DNA of 64,000 bases from Phytophthora colocasiae (GCA_018806915.1 JAGKQI010000087.1:682001-746000); one strand, 5' to 3'. Positions 42,252 through 52,426 are shown, counted from the stretch's first letter. Program-made: numbers and translations. The notes: generated by a model from the sequence alone, not told the origin.

Positions 42252-44600
42252 TTAACCTGTGTTGCGAGCGCGGTCGTTGTGCCACGCGGAGCCTCGTTTT
42301 CGAAGCTTCTCGTGACTCTTTGCCAGCGCCTTGGTGATTTTCTTTCCTGGCTTTGTAGCCCATTGAATTCGGCGATTTGTGATCCCTGCGTTGACGTCGT
42401 CGCGAAGTTGTTCCATGTTCCTCTCCTCGAACGCACGGGCTTGTTTTGTACAGGATGTATTCCAGTATGCACGCAGTACTTCCCAAAGTCGGGTGAACAG
42501 CCGCTGATGCAATGTCTGAGCACCCTGTCCGGTGTACGAGATTGCCTCAGCCCAAGCTTTACTTGTTGATGTCATCGTCGGGAACCTGCGCCAGCCCGCC
42601 GGCTCATTGTAGATAGTTACACCGACCCGGTCGAGCTGGGATCGCACCGTCGACCACCAATGCGGTATGGTACTGTCAGGGACCTCCTGCGAGGGTGTAG
42701 ACCATTCGAAGATAGGGTGCTGCCACATTCGAGACACCGGGACTGACCAGGATGTAGCCATCCATGATAATGAGTAGTGTTGCTGTAGCGTCCGAGTCCA
42801 CATTGGGGCCGCTCGCCGGAGAGTGTCTTGGGGGTCGCACACCGTTGTCAACGCACCAATGAGTATTGGCTGGGGATTGTAGGCGTAGATGCGCCTGTAT
42901 TGGTGTTCTCTCTCACTTTGGTAAACCGAAGCGTCGGTTCTCATCTTGAGCGAGCCGCTGGGGATGTTGATGATCCACTGTCCCCCTAGGTTGTTTACGG
43001 CAGCGTGTCCTGGAGACCCCTCGTACGTTGCGATCCAGTATGTTTGACTCACGCTATGTGAGCGTTGGTCGGTAACGAGGGTGCGGAAGTCGAGCCACCA
43101 ACAGCTCGACCGTGGATCAAAAATGTCATCCACCCACCATACTTCGACGGTCTGCACACCTTGTTGCTGAAGCCGTGGTATGTTTACCGCCGGCTCGAGA
43201 ATTGCCACAGCCCACCCAGGTGTCCACACGGCTAAACTACCTCGGAATAGTCCAACATGCTCGTGCACACTTCTTGGTACGTCGTGTAGATAAAGAGGAA
43301 TTATTCGCCCGGCTGGGGCGTATCGATGGAGCCCGTGCTCGTGTCGTATCGCCTGCGTGATTGCCCGTTTTTCGTCCATATCCCGGATATCGCACAACCA
43401 TTCTAACCACAGCGCGTTGACCCACAGCCCCGCTTCCAGGCGGACCATGCCGCTCCATAGCATCCGTTTAGGGCCCTGGTCCAGCCACATTGGACGTGTC
43501 GGCAGCTGTGTCCGTTCAGCTGCATTGTGCATCACTGCCGGTAATAGTAGTGCTTGATCGGGTAGCCAGAGAGCACGTTCGAGTTCTTGATATAGCTGAC
43601 GCAGCATGTCAGTCAGCTCTATCACCAAAACACAATCTTGGTCTGCGAGCCCAAACCGGTGATCCTGGGAGTCAATAGTATTGTCGCAGAGAGGGCAATC
43701 ACTGGTCCACCGCACATCGTATCGGTGTTTGATCTCTTGCGTGTGTAGCACGTTATTACGCGCCCGCCAATAGAAGCGGCTCATAGCTGGATCCCAGTTG
43801 CAAGGGCCGACCATGGGGATTTCATCCGTCGTCAGCACATGTCTGGCATCCGGTTTACTCTCTTGATGCCGGAGATGTTCCTTTCGGTGTTCCTGCTTTA
43901 TACGTTTGGTAAGATAGCCTACCGTGCTCCCCATTACTGGCCGTCCCTCAAGATCGATAACCATCCATTCGTCCAGCTCCAGCCAGCCTCCATACGACGA
44001 CTCGAGGACTGCCGTGTGGCTGTTCTTCGCTGCGTCGTCGACTTGGGCGAGCGCATTTCGATGATCTCGCAGCGTTGCGTTGTTCGTAACCGTATGTTCT
44101 TGGTGCGATCGAACCCATATGACATTCATTGATCCGTCCGCCCTCATGTGTTTCGCGAGGGTACGTAACTCGATGCGATGGGGATTTCTGTACGGGATGT
44201 GAGCCCGTCCTGCCGACTTTGCCCGCCTTGCCTGTTGGAAGACAGCGATGGCACTTTGATTATCGCATATTTGTACGCCGCGGTCGTCACTGCTCACTAA
44301 CCCGGCGATGAGAGCATGCAGCTCACATCGGGTGGATGTGATGTCGTCGCGGTGCACTTGCAATTGCCCAGTGAACATGCTCCCTCTCGATGTCTGGCAA
44401 GCCCACCCCCCTGTGGCGTGGACGGTGTTTGCCTCCATAACACTGCCATCCCCTGCTGGATGAACCACTTGGGTCGGATCGCGTTCGTCACGTTCCAAGC
44501 GGAAAAACGCTTGGCGGCGGTTGACTTCTCTGGCAGATTCACTTACGGGTGCGTCATCGCATTGTAGTCCGATGCAATTCTGGTGGTGCCATTTCCGCAT
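42252..44600 (-). CDS. LINE ORF2, C-terminal part with RNase H
   Basis: The frame (up to 782 codons) contains an RNase H domain. First acidic strand: ANTVHATGGWACQTSRGSMF. Then TSTRCELHALIAGLVSSDD (Glu), VQICDNQSAIAVFQQA (Asp) and VIWVRSHQEHT (terminal block). A Cys/His cluster follows (CPLCDNTIDSQDHRFGL), typical of LINE C-termini. The long remainder (FYWRARNNVL... to the end) is unrecognised. It continues the frame of 44543-45670 after a shift near 44570. Confidence 0.85.
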   Translation of the reverse strand: MRKWHHQNCIGLQCDDAPVSESAREVNRRQAFFRLERDERDPTQVVHPAGDGSVMEANTVHATGGWACQTSRGSMFTGQLQVHRDDITSTRCELHALIAGLVSSDDRGVQICDNQSAIAVFQQARRAKSAGRAHIPYRNPHRIELRTLAKHMRADGSMNVIWVRSHQEHTVTNNATLRDHRNALAQVDDAAKNSHTAVLESSYGGWLELDEWMVIDLEGRPVMGSTVGYLTKRIKQEHRKEHLRHQESKPDARHVLTTDEIPMVGPCNWDPAMSRFYWRARNNVLHTQEIKHRYDVRWTSDCPLCDNTIDSQDHRFGLADQDCVLVIELTDMLRQLYQELERALWLPDQALLLPAVMHNAAERTQLPTRPMWLDQGPKRMLWSGMVRLEAGLWVNALWLEWLCDIRDMDEKRAITQAIRHEHGLHRYAPAGRIIPLYLHDVPRSVHEHVGLFRGSLAVWTPGWAVAILEPAVNIPRLQQQGVQTVEVWWVDDIFDPRSSCWWLDFRTLVTDQRSHSVSQTYWIATYEGSPGHAAVNNLGGQWIINIPSGSLKMRTDASVYQSEREHQYRRIYAYNPQPILIGALTTVCDPQDTLRRAAPMWTRTLQQHYSLSWMATSWSVPVSRMWQHPIFEWSTPSQEVPDSTIPHWWSTVRSQLDRVGVTIYNEPAGWRRFPTMTSTSKAWAEAISYTGQGAQTLHQRLFTRLWEVLRAYWNTSCTKQARAFEERNMEQLRDDVNAGITNRRIQWATKPGKKITKALAKSHEKLRKRGSAWHNDRARNTG

Positions 44601-45670
44601 CTTTCACACCACTCAACTCCTCTGTACCGGCCGCATTCTGTACAGGACGTGCGGTCCACGGGTGTCTCGCCTCCATCAAGTACAGCTTCGTAGCGCATCC
44701 TGCTACGCGCGACCGCCTCACGTAGTATGATCTTATCGTTTAGTCCCCGAGTTCCTTCTACGATAGTATCGGTCCATACGATCACTCGCTGCCTGGATCT
44801 CCTGCCTTGCGGCAAATACGCAGGCTGAATAGGGACACAGACAGCCTCGAACTCAAACGATACCGTCGCGGGCTTGCGTTCGTACCAGACGTCACTACCG
44901 CGTGGACGTTCGTACCACCACAGAATGGGTATGAGCTTCCCAAACCGATGCGTCTTTGACCGTAGATCTAACCGGTATCCAATTTCGTATGTCTTCAGTT
45001 GGGGTGTGTCACCGTCCGTCTCGAGTTGGCAGGCGAGAATCCACTGACCCATTCCGATGCGCTCAAGGAACGGTACTTGTCGTGGGTCTACCGCCACCAT
45101 CCCCACCGGTGACCATAACTTCCCTGTGGTACTGTTGACTAGCGCCTCGCTCCACGCTTGGTACAGACGGTCGATCTGGTTCCGTTGTCCTGGTGTCCGC
45201 CTCTCGCGATCCAGAAGCGTAGCTTTCGTAATCAGTGCAGTACCAGATACTGTGCATATGTCTCCGACGTAGCGGAGTTTCCCTTTTGAGATCCAGTTGA
45301 CAGATATTAGAGTGGCTCGGAGGTCTTGTGGTGTGGCGGCCAAGAGAGGTCGGTCGTTCGAGCGCTTTGCAGCTGTTCCGTCCGGCTTCTTCCACAGTAC
45401 CGACAGTTCCAATGGCGGGGACCTTTTTGCTGCGAATCGGATCGTGTGTGCAATCCATGACTGTGCTTGTGCTGGCGGTGAAACTGGGTTGTTCAACGGG
45501 ATATCCGTTAGGCCGGCTCTGCGCTGATAATCCTCTAGCTGCTCCACTAGGAAGTGATAAACCGGCAGCTTTGGGTCGTTGAGCACCCGGAGCGCTGTCG
45601 TCAGTCGCTCTACATTTGCATCGTCCTCGCAGCGTTTAAGCCCAAGCCCGTTAAGCTCGGCAGAGCACAC
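44543..45670 (-). CDS. LINE ORF2, region between RT and RNase H
   Basis: A 375-codon frame that continues ORF2 after the RT. Its end carries a Cys-rich block (CTECGRYRGVEWCERCGNG) that leads into HHQNCIGLQCDD of the next frame, together resembling a zinc-binding module. No named domain for the rest (thumb/connection region by position). Confidence 0.7.
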   Translation of the reverse strand: MCSAELNGLGLKRCEDDANVERLTTALRVLNDPKLPVYHFLVEQLEDYQRRAGLTDIPLNNPVSPPAQAQSWIAHTIRFAAKRSPPLELSVLWKKPDGTAAKRSNDRPLLAATPQDLRATLISVNWISKGKLRYVGDICTVSGTALITKATLLDRERRTPGQRNQIDRLYQAWSEALVNSTTGKLWSPVGMVAVDPRQVPFLERIGMGQWILACQLETDGDTPQLKTYEIGYRLDLRSKTHRFGKLIPILWWYERPRGSDVWYERKPATVSFEFEAVCVPIQPAYLPQGRRSRQRVIVWTDTIVEGTRGLNDKIILREAVARSRMRYEAVLDGGETPVDRTSCTECGRYRGVEWCERCGNGTTRIASDYNAMTHP

Positions 45671-45672
45671 CC

Positions 45673-46761
45673 TTACTGGCAGTGCAAAGGCAGGTGTAAG
45701 ACGTTACGGGCGACTTGCCGAATAAATTTGTCAACTTGTTCCGCTATTTTCACAGCTCCACAGAGCACCATCCTGTATCGAAACCGAGGGATCCAGATAC
45801 GATTTACCACGTACTGCAGTTCACCGAGTGTTAGCTCGGTTTTGCTTAGTTTTCTCGCTTCGCTCTCGATCTTTTCCCAGGTCCCGTGTATCGTGTCGGA
45901 CCAGAGCTCCTCGCCGCCCTGTTGTATACCAAGATGACGAAATCCCTCGGTCGGTGCTACCACTTGCACGGGTTGTGGCACCCCTAGTCCGTCATTTAGC
46001 TGCACCGGCCGGATGTCTTTTTTGTCCGTGTGGACGTACATCATAAATGATTTTTCCGCTCCAAAAACCCCGCCCGTGCCGGTTTTGCCAGTAAATGTGT
46101 TGGTTACCGCAGCTCGCTCGTGGAGTCCCTCGATAGTTGTCGATATATCCAGTTGGTCGTCTACAAACATCGTGCTAGCCACGTCAATTCCCGAGCCTGT
46201 TTGGTTGTGCCTACTTTTGACTGGGTCCCGGCAAGTTGCTAGGTGCTCTTGGAGAAGATCCATGTAGCAGCCAATGTGGAGAATGGCCAAGACTGATCCT
46301 TGTCCTATTCCAAATTCCCTTGCTCCTGTAGATAGCCAACCGAACGCTGTCCTGACATCAATCTCACCCGGTCCGAGCAAGTCGATCATAAGTCTGCGAG
46401 GAGTATCCGGAACACCCAGTCGGTAGTAGATATATTCCATGACCCAGCTTGGAATTCTGTCGTAGCACTTGAGACAGTCCTTCGACACAAGGTAGAGTGG
46501 CTCTTGATGCATTGCTGCTCGATCAACGAGTAGTGATGTCAGAAGTGCGGCATCTTGAACTGTTTTCTCCTTCTGAAAACCATGCTGCAAAGGCTGGTTG
46601 AAAATACCGGCTTCGACATAAAGCTTCACGACCAGGAATAGCCTGTTCGCCAGCGAAGATTGCACCGTGATTGGTCTCCAGGGTGGTAGCCCCTTACTGT
46701 TGTCTAGTGTGGGGTCTGTTCTCGCTTTCTTAGGCAGGAAAATCATTTGTTTACGCCTCAA
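45673..46761 (-). CDS. LINE ORF2, reverse transcriptase
   Basis: RT blocks in order: PWRPITVQSSLANRLFLVVK, then LQHGFQKEKTVQDAALLTSL (LINE RT block 2 region), VSKDCLKCYDRIPSW (catalytic Asp, block A), GIGQGSVLAILHIGCYMDLL (template grip, block B) and STMFVDDQLDIS (F-V-D-D catalytic motif, block C). No ATG is needed because it is an internal segment. The frame differs from the endonuclease part (shift at about 46765-46790) and from the downstream part (shift near 45671). Confidence 0.9.
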   Translation of the reverse strand: MRRKQMIFLPKKARTDPTLDNSKGLPPWRPITVQSSLANRLFLVVKLYVEAGIFNQPLQHGFQKEKTVQDAALLTSLLVDRAAMHQEPLYLVSKDCLKCYDRIPSWVMEYIYYRLGVPDTPRRLMIDLLGPGEIDVRTAFGWLSTGAREFGIGQGSVLAILHIGCYMDLLQEHLATCRDPVKSRHNQTGSGIDVASTMFVDDQLDISTTIEGLHERAAVTNTFTGKTGTGGVFGAEKSFMMYVHTDKKDIRPVQLNDGLGVPQPVQVVAPTEGFRHLGIQQGGEELWSDTIHGTWEKIESEARKLSKTELTLGELQYVVNRIWIPRFRYRMVLCGAVKIAEQVDKFIRQVARNVLHLPLHCQ

Positions 46762-46789
46762 GATTGCCGGGGCTTTTCAATGTTAAGAA

Positions 46790-49192
46790 TCAACGAAATA
46801 ATTCGTCGCTCCCGTTTGCGGATTTCTTGCGGCGCTGCAACCCACATCTCTTGCGATATTCCGCCATACCCCGGTGCCACGTGCTTTTTAACTTCTTGTC
46901 GATTTCATGTTGCATGGTGGCCGTGTACTCGTAGTCCTCCCACCGCGTTTTGTTGCGCCTCCCGAATTCGGCGGGTTTTTCGCCATGTTTAATGTCGGGA
47001 ATGATCCAGTCTTTGACAAATTGCGGCAGGAGTTCCTCGTCTTCGTCGGTCCAGGAGTCCAGGTGCTCGGGTCGTTTAGTGCGTTCCGCCGGTGGTACCC
47101 AGTTGTCAAGCAGCTTTTTTAGTTCTGTCTGCACTTCTTCTTTCGTCTCCGTGTATAGCCGTCGACCCCCCGGCTCCGTTTGGATCGCACTGCGGATTGT
47201 TACTGGGGGTTGACGTGCGCCAAGTGTCAAGTCGATGAACTTCCTTATGTTATTTCCGAGGAACCACTGCTGTCGTTTTTCCTTCTGCGCTTTGCGCCGC
47301 ATTGTTTGCCGCCAGTTTCTCCTAATTTTCATTACTTTCTTCCACAGCTTCGCCACACGGTTGATCCACACCCGTCGGTACGCCGGACTTGGAAGTGAGG
47401 GTGGTCGCGAGATAATTTTTTCAAGTTCCCGTGTTTTATCGGCATGAGCACAGCCTGGGAGTAGGTCATCAGGGTGCTTGACCCACTTAGGCCACATAAT
47501 CGCTTGGATCCCCTGGTCGACGTCGTCATCTGCTGCTCCTTGCTTGGTTAGAGCTTCCAGCATCTTTAACTGCGCCGTACAGCGACGGCTCCGACTAATG
47601 CATACCGCTCGTGCTAGCCTTCTTTTACTTTGACTCGTTTCCCCCCACAGTTCTTTCGAGCTGTTATACATCACGTCGTACACATTTTCGATTGCACGCT
47701 CCAACCATGCCAGTTTGCCATCACTTCCCTCGCTGTCGTCCACGTCGGCAATCAAGCGCAGTTTTCCTTCCCGTAACAGCCTTGCTGTGTGTTCGTTGAA
47801 CGCCTTCATGTCATCCTCAGTCTTTTCTCTAGTATTCACCACTTTGATTGGATTAACGTTTTCGACTGTGAACGGGACTGCATCGGCACGTGTAAAGCTG
47901 AGTGCTGCAAAGGGAACGCCGACATGATCACTGGTCGTGATACTATTTAGCCAAATGCCGCTGCATGTGACAGTAGCGCTGTGCTCTCTCGATATTAACA
48001 CGTCGTCTAACGTTGACCGAGTGCCATTCCTTTCGTACGTGAACCGCGGGGTTTCTGGGTGTCTGAGCCTAAACGTTGACACCAATCCGTGTTTCTCCAT
48101 CCACATACCGAAATCCTGACCGAGCTTTTGTCCACGGCGTGAGCGTTGGTGTGCGCTGTCACGATCAAGTTCTTCGTTGCTGTATGTGTTGAAGTCTCCG
48201 CATACTGTTACGATGGCATTGTCGTCTCTTGCGCGCTCTGCTTGGTCACCGATCCACTGCCACTCTGCTTCGACCTCTTCCCTAAAGTTCTCTGGCTGAT
48301 GGTGCACGTACGTACCAATTATCCATAGGCGCCTGTGCCGTTGGAGTCTCAGTTGGAGTTTTACGGACCGTCCTGTCGGAGAGTATTGAATACTGCTCTT
48401 ATCTATCCGGTTCTCCCATCGTTCTTTGTTCATTACCAATGCGATTCGTTTCGATCCGACCATGATGAGACTGGGGTTTCTAGTCTCGTCCTCAATGTTG
48501 CTAAGCCAGATTTGCTCCACGCGCTGCCCGCTGAGTCCAGGGTCGCTGACAACCAGTATGTCTTGGTTATGAGCAACGAACCACTCGGCTACTTCTTCAT
48601 CTAGTTTCTCACCAATGTTTTTGTTGATGTTGCAGGTGCTAATCCGGATGATTGTTTTTTGTCGTTCCTCTGATATTCCTTCTTCGCCAATGTAATCGCC
48701 AGAATAGTGCTCTCTCGCTAGAATTGCTCTCATCACGTTGCTTTGGCCGGGTTCTCCTCTTCTAGATAAACGATGTTTGGTTGGGTTCCATGGTCTTCGC
48801 TTTCTACGGCGTTGTTTTTGTCGTGGTCTCGTGAGACCCATGGCACACCTGTCCTCCATCACCGAACTATCAGACTCCAACCCTCCTCCGTCTTCCTCGA
48901 GAGCCACGCGATCGTCTTCCCAGCGCTCCGGTGTTGTCTGCTCAGTAGTTCTACATGCCATGTTGATCACACCTCTTTCGTCCTCCAGTGCATCAGCATT
49001 TTTAACTAGGGTTATCATGCAGAGTACAACTAACCAGAAAAACCATAGCGTTATTCTGCCGGTTCTTTGTTTGGGGGTGCAGCCTATTGGCGCGGTTGAC
49101 CCCCGTTGCGAAAATCCGGTGATGCTCTTGATGCTTGCGTTGGCTGGATAATCTGCAGGATTTGGTCCATAGATGCCTGCATCGTCCCCCAT
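46790..49192 (-). CDS. LINE ORF2 N-terminal part: AP-type endonuclease
   Basis: ATG at 49192 lies inside the end of ORF1 (about 108 nt overlap), typical of LINE ORF2. Endonuclease motifs: ISTCNINKNIGEKLDEEVAE, DILVVSDPGLSGQRVEQIW, VTVCGDFNTYSNEELDRD (D-x-N metal/nucleophile block), TRSTLDDVLISREHS and SITTSDHVGVPFA (SDH terminal block). The remaining ~350 residues lead to the RT. APE-type LINE endonucleases nick the target to prime reverse transcription, consistent with the 15-bp target duplication. Confidence 0.9.
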   Translation of the reverse strand: MGDDAGIYGPNPADYPANASIKSITGFSQRGSTAPIGCTPKQRTGRITLWFFWLVVLCMITLVKNADALEDERGVINMACRTTEQTTPERWEDDRVALEEDGGGLESDSSVMEDRCAMGLTRPRQKQRRRKRRPWNPTKHRLSRRGEPGQSNVMRAILAREHYSGDYIGEEGISEERQKTIIRISTCNINKNIGEKLDEEVAEWFVAHNQDILVVSDPGLSGQRVEQIWLSNIEDETRNPSLIMVGSKRIALVMNKERWENRIDKSSIQYSPTGRSVKLQLRLQRHRRLWIIGTYVHHQPENFREEVEAEWQWIGDQAERARDDNAIVTVCGDFNTYSNEELDRDSAHQRSRRGQKLGQDFGMWMEKHGLVSTFRLRHPETPRFTYERNGTRSTLDDVLISREHSATVTCSGIWLNSITTSDHVGVPFAALSFTRADAVPFTVENVNPIKVVNTREKTEDDMKAFNEHTARLLREGKLRLIADVDDSEGSDGKLAWLERAIENVYDVMYNSSKELWGETSQSKRRLARAVCISRSRRCTAQLKMLEALTKQGAADDDVDQGIQAIMWPKWVKHPDDLLPGCAHADKTRELEKIISRPPSLPSPAYRRVWINRVAKLWKKVMKIRRNWRQTMRRKAQKEKRQQWFLGNNIRKFIDLTLGARQPPVTIRSAIQTEPGGRRLYTETKEEVQTELKKLLDNWVPPAERTKRPEHLDSWTDEDEELLPQFVKDWIIPDIKHGEKPAEFGRRNKTRWEDYEYTATMQHEIDKKLKSTWHRGMAEYRKRCGLQRRKKSANGSDELFR

Positions 49193-50685
49193 CGCTCGTT
49201 TAGCATTGACATGACACCGTCCATTTTCTCTTCAGTACGACGTTGGCGGGCATCTGATTCCGCGAGGCGCTGATTGAGTGCCACTACACCGGTGCTTACT
49301 TGGACTACTTGATCCTCCAGTTGGCGTGTTTTTTCCGTCACCATGTTTGAGATCATCTCTTCGACCACTCTCATTGCGTCCGTATTCCCATGCGTGACTT
49401 CTACAAGGGGGTTCTTGCCCCCCGCGTCCAGTTGCCCTCTCGGGAGTGTTGTCGTTGTGCTTCCGTTCGCGACACCGTCTACGCCGGGACATTGGTTGCG
49501 AAAGTGGCCGTGTTTCTTGCACTTGTAGCATCTCGGTTGGCGATCGTTATCCGGTTCTCTGAATTTGAGCGCGATGTTTCCAATGCGAATGTCTTCTGGC
49601 GCCTCCGGACCGTACTTTTCGATAAGCTCCTTCACGTGGGTGCGCGAACGCATTTCGATCATCGCCCAGTTACGCCTTGCTCCTCGGATCTCTACCACCG
49701 TTTTGCCCATCTCACGGTCTTCCAACGCCTGCTCAATGTCCTGTGCGCTGATATCCATCGTGATGCCAAAGCACAGGACTCGTGATTCGTCTAATCGTTG
49801 TCGTTCGAAGTCCGTTGGTCGGTACATCCGCTTTCTGCTCCGATCCCATTCTACGTTAGCGACCGGCTTCAGCGCTACTGTAGCGGTTGGGCTACTTTGC
49901 TTTCGCCCCTGTTGCTTTTTCGACAGTAGATACTGTGCATACACCTGATTAGCTTCATCTTCTGACGGGAAGAACAGTCGAAAGGCGAACACTAGATCTG
50001 GAGTGGTCCTCGCGACGCTTCTCAAGCACATCATCACTGGCCATTTCACATTCCGGCCCATGTGGTACGCATGCGAGACGACGAGAACATCGCTGGCCCC
50101 CCACTCTTGCACCATTGCGCGCAATTGAGAGGGCTGAACTTCGTTCGTGTTTTGATACTCCAGCTCAACTAGGCTCGTGTTCGAGACGCTTCTTCCGGTG
50201 AACGTGGGCTGCATCCAGATCATGACGCCACGAACTTTGATGTATCCGTTCTTCAGAAAGCACCATAGCTTACGGTCCTTGGTCTGCGGTCGACCCACGA
50301 GAAAAGGTCGCTCTGTTCCTATCAGATGCAGTTCACCGCTTTCGAAGCTCACCCCGGCGTCCTTGCAAGTTTCTAAGATGTCGTGTGAGAAGTCACGGAT
50401 GCTCCAGTAGAATTGGTCCACCACCACGGATTGTTCGTCCATGCTGAATGTGAGCTGGAACTTCGTGCGCCCCAGCCCCTCTTCCAGCCGTCTCCACTTG
50501 TCTTCGTTCAGTTCTGGTTGCAGCGCTGATTCCCCTTCACGCACGTTGGCTCCATCGATTGCCTCGCTTTTCCCCTCGTCTTCATCCTGTGTCAGCCTTG
50601 ATCGTTTTCCGGTGTTGCTTATGGGTCGGTCTTCGCCATACCCTGCCGCTTCCGTGCGGGCTCGTTCCTCCATGTTGACATCCAT
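49084..50685 (-). CDS. LINE ORF1 (RNA-binding, CCHC zinc knuckle)
   Basis: ATG at 50685 (MDVNMEERARTEAAGYGEDR) gives a 533-residue protein. The centre is unassigned (LIGTERPFLVGRPQTKDRKL...). At about residues 385-400 lies a CCHC knuckle CYKCKKHGHFRNQC, and a C-terminal coiled-coil-like segment follows (VTEKTRQLEDQVVQVSTGVV). ORF1 proteins of this kind bind the LINE RNA. The frame is intact. Confidence 0.85.
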   Translation of the reverse strand: MDVNMEERARTEAAGYGEDRPISNTGKRSRLTQDEDEGKSEAIDGANVREGESALQPELNEDKWRRLEEGLGRTKFQLTFSMDEQSVVVDQFYWSIRDFSHDILETCKDAGVSFESGELHLIGTERPFLVGRPQTKDRKLWCFLKNGYIKVRGVMIWMQPTFTGRSVSNTSLVELEYQNTNEVQPSQLRAMVQEWGASDVLVVSHAYHMGRNVKWPVMMCLRSVARTTPDLVFAFRLFFPSEDEANQVYAQYLLSKKQQGRKQSSPTATVALKPVANVEWDRSRKRMYRPTDFERQRLDESRVLCFGITMDISAQDIEQALEDREMGKTVVEIRGARRNWAMIEMRSRTHVKELIEKYGPEAPEDIRIGNIALKFREPDNDRQPRCYKCKKHGHFRNQCPGVDGVANGSTTTTLPRGQLDAGGKNPLVEVTHGNTDAMRVVEEMISNMVTEKTRQLEDQVVQVSTGVVALNQRLAESDARQRRTEEKMDGVMSMLNERWGTMQASMDQILQIIQPTQASRASPDFRNGGQPRQ

Positions 50686-50815
50686 GTTTCCCCCCCCGTC
50701 CCAATACAAACTTCTAGTGTTTTTCCTCCCCGTACGTTGGGAGCCAGTCGTTCCTGTGACCTTCTCTCCCCGACTCCTGTACGCTCTGTGCACTACGCGG
50801 CAAATCTCGGAGTCC

Positions 50816-50830
50816 TGCACTACACTTAGT
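50816..50830. repeat. LINE target-site duplication, 5' side, containing the AA17 copy 7 stop codon
   Basis: TGCACTACACTTAGT. The TAA stop of AA17 copy 7 is the complement of 50826-50828 within it. The same triplet is therefore duplicated at the other end of the LINE. Confidence 0.9.
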
Positions 50831-51398
50831 GACGACGACGACGCACGGAGCACTTGTCGGTGGTTGGAGCAGTCGTCGCGGCCGGGGCCTCGGTGGTATC
50901 AGCCTCACCGTCCGTGCTGGTCTCGTCGCCCGTGGATGACTCCTCCTCAGCAGCGCTAGCCTCCGTCTGGGTAACAGTAGTAGCTGTGGGGGTAGCCGTC
51001 GTGACGGTAGGGGCCTTCGTGGTCGTCGGGGCCTTCGTGGTCTCCGATGCGCTACTGGAGCTGCTCGTAGTGGTCGAGTTGGAAGTCGACGAGCCACCAG
51101 ACAGAGGAGCACAGTTGGTGTACACCTGCCACGGCGTCGTGTGGAGAGCGATCCAGTAGGACGTCAGCACAGACGAACCCGAGCATTTAGCCTTGTCGTA
51201 CGGCAGGTTGGCTGGCGTCTCGGTGTAGGTAGCTGCACAGTTCCAGTCCTCGAATACGAGCGTCTCATCGCACCAGACCTCGCACGGGCCCTGGTGGGAA
51301 GCCGTGAAGAAATCCCATTGTACTTCGTCCGGCAGCTCGCGGGGCGTGCCGTCCACCACGGAGAAGCCGCACTCATTCGTGGCGCTACCCTCCAGCGT

Positions 51399-51403
51399 CT
51401 GGG
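51399..51403. repeat. Target-site duplication (CTGGG) of the array, left
   Basis: CTGGG, repeated at 58690-58694 on the other side of the array. Confidence 0.9.
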
Positions 51404-51648
51404 TGTGATGTAGCGAGAGGAAGCTGTTATCCTTGAAAGGTAAATTGAAAAGTGTATTGATATTTACTTGCTTTTTCCTACTACTGCTGCTCTGTTGCAG
51501 CCAGTCAAAAAGGAGTAAACCTGAGCTACCTCAAGTAGCAAGTAAACTAGTTTATGCATATCAACTCGACCTTGCTGAGGTCATTATCATTGGAGTAAAC
51601 CTCAATGACCTCAGTGAGGTCGTAAACGGAGTTAATAACTCCGTTACA
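51404..51648 (-). repeat. Array LTR 1
   Basis: 245 bp. On the minus strand it begins TGTAACGGAGTTATTAACTC and ends CGCTACATCACA. This is the outer, 3'-terminal LTR of the array. Confidence 0.93.
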
Positions 51649-51670
51649 CGACCCCGCTTCAAAGAGCGGC

Positions 51671-52426
51671 CTACTTGGTCGATGGACAGTGGGGTGCGAT
51701 GTGGCCGACCTTCTTGCACTTGTGACAGGTCGCCCGTTCCATCCATTCGGCGGTTGCACTGGGAGTGCTCCCACCCTTGACTCCGTGGTCAAATCTGAGG
51801 GAGAGCTCGATGGTCTCGTCCAGGGTTGCTGGGTGGTGTTCGCGGAGGTGGTGAACGGTCTCAGACCGCAGACCTTGCTGAAAGTAGAACCGTAGTTCTA
51901 GAGGAGAGATTGGTACTTTGCACTGAATCAGCACATCTTGGAATTCGCTCACGTAATCATGAAGTGATCCGAGTTGCGTAATCTTACACAACTTCTCACG
52001 AAGAGAATACTCGTGATCGGGGGGTAAAAAACGTTTCCGCATGGCAATCTTGAAGGTATCCCACGTGCGGACAACCTGATTACGGTCACAGTCTGCCACG
52101 AACTGCCTGTACCAGTTCATCGGTGTCGGTGCTAAGTAGCACGACACCATAGTGACGAACGCAGCCGAGTTCTCCACCATTAGGGGGTGGTAGTCGGCAT
52201 AGTACTGCTCAATGGTAAAAAACCAGAGCTCTAGGTCCTCATTGAGGCTTCCATGGTACTTGGGAGGCTCCGCCTTCCGTGCAGCCGGTGGCTTGCTGGT
52301 CAACGTTTCCATTCGTGCTGCTTGAGCAGCAATCTGCTCATTCATGCGAGCGTGGAATTGTTCTTGCTGCTGTGCGAAGTATTGTAGCATTTCTCCGAAA
52401 GTTTGGGGAACTTGGTTGGCCTCCAT
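51671..52426 (-). CDS. gag: Gag of array unit 1 (intact, 251 aa)
   Basis: ATG 52426 (MEANQVPQTFGEMLQYFAQQ). A coiled Gln-rich N-terminus precedes a retrotransposon Gag core (YHGSLNEDLELWFFTIEQYY, then WDTFKIAMRKRFLPPDHEYS and LGSLHDYVSEFQDVL). A zinc knuckle CHKCKKVGHIAPHC sits near the C-terminus. The frame stops right after the knuckle and no protease or RT follows, so particle assembly and copying would need proteins from another element. The Gag differs clearly from that of the Gypsy at 22706-23677. Confidence 0.9.
   Translation of the reverse strand: MEANQVPQTFGEMLQYFAQQQEQFHARMNEQIAAQAARMETLTSKPPAARKAEPPKYHGSLNEDLELWFFTIEQYYADYHPLMVENSAAFVTMVSCYLAPTPMNWYRQFVADCDRNQVVRTWDTFKIAMRKRFLPPDHEYSLREKLCKITQLGSLHDYVSEFQDVLIQCKVPISPLELRFYFQQGLRSETVHHLREHHPATLDETIELSLRFDHGVKGGSTPSATAEWMERATCHKCKKVGHIAPHCPSTK

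Larger units (their letters stand above)
42075..50815 (-). mobile_element. Near full-length non-LTR retrotransposon (LINE, APE-type)
   Basis: 8741 bp on the minus strand, flanked by a 15-bp duplication. It has ORF1 (nucleic-acid-binding, CCHC), ORF2 with AP-endonuclease, reverse transcriptase and RNase H, and a 3' tail of AAAATC repeats ((CAAAAT)n, 42075-42092) instead of poly(A). The 5' end lies ~130 nt before the ORF1 ATG, so this copy is not 5'-truncated. ORF2 is split by three frame changes. It integrated directly at the end of AA17 copy 7. Confidence 0.92.
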
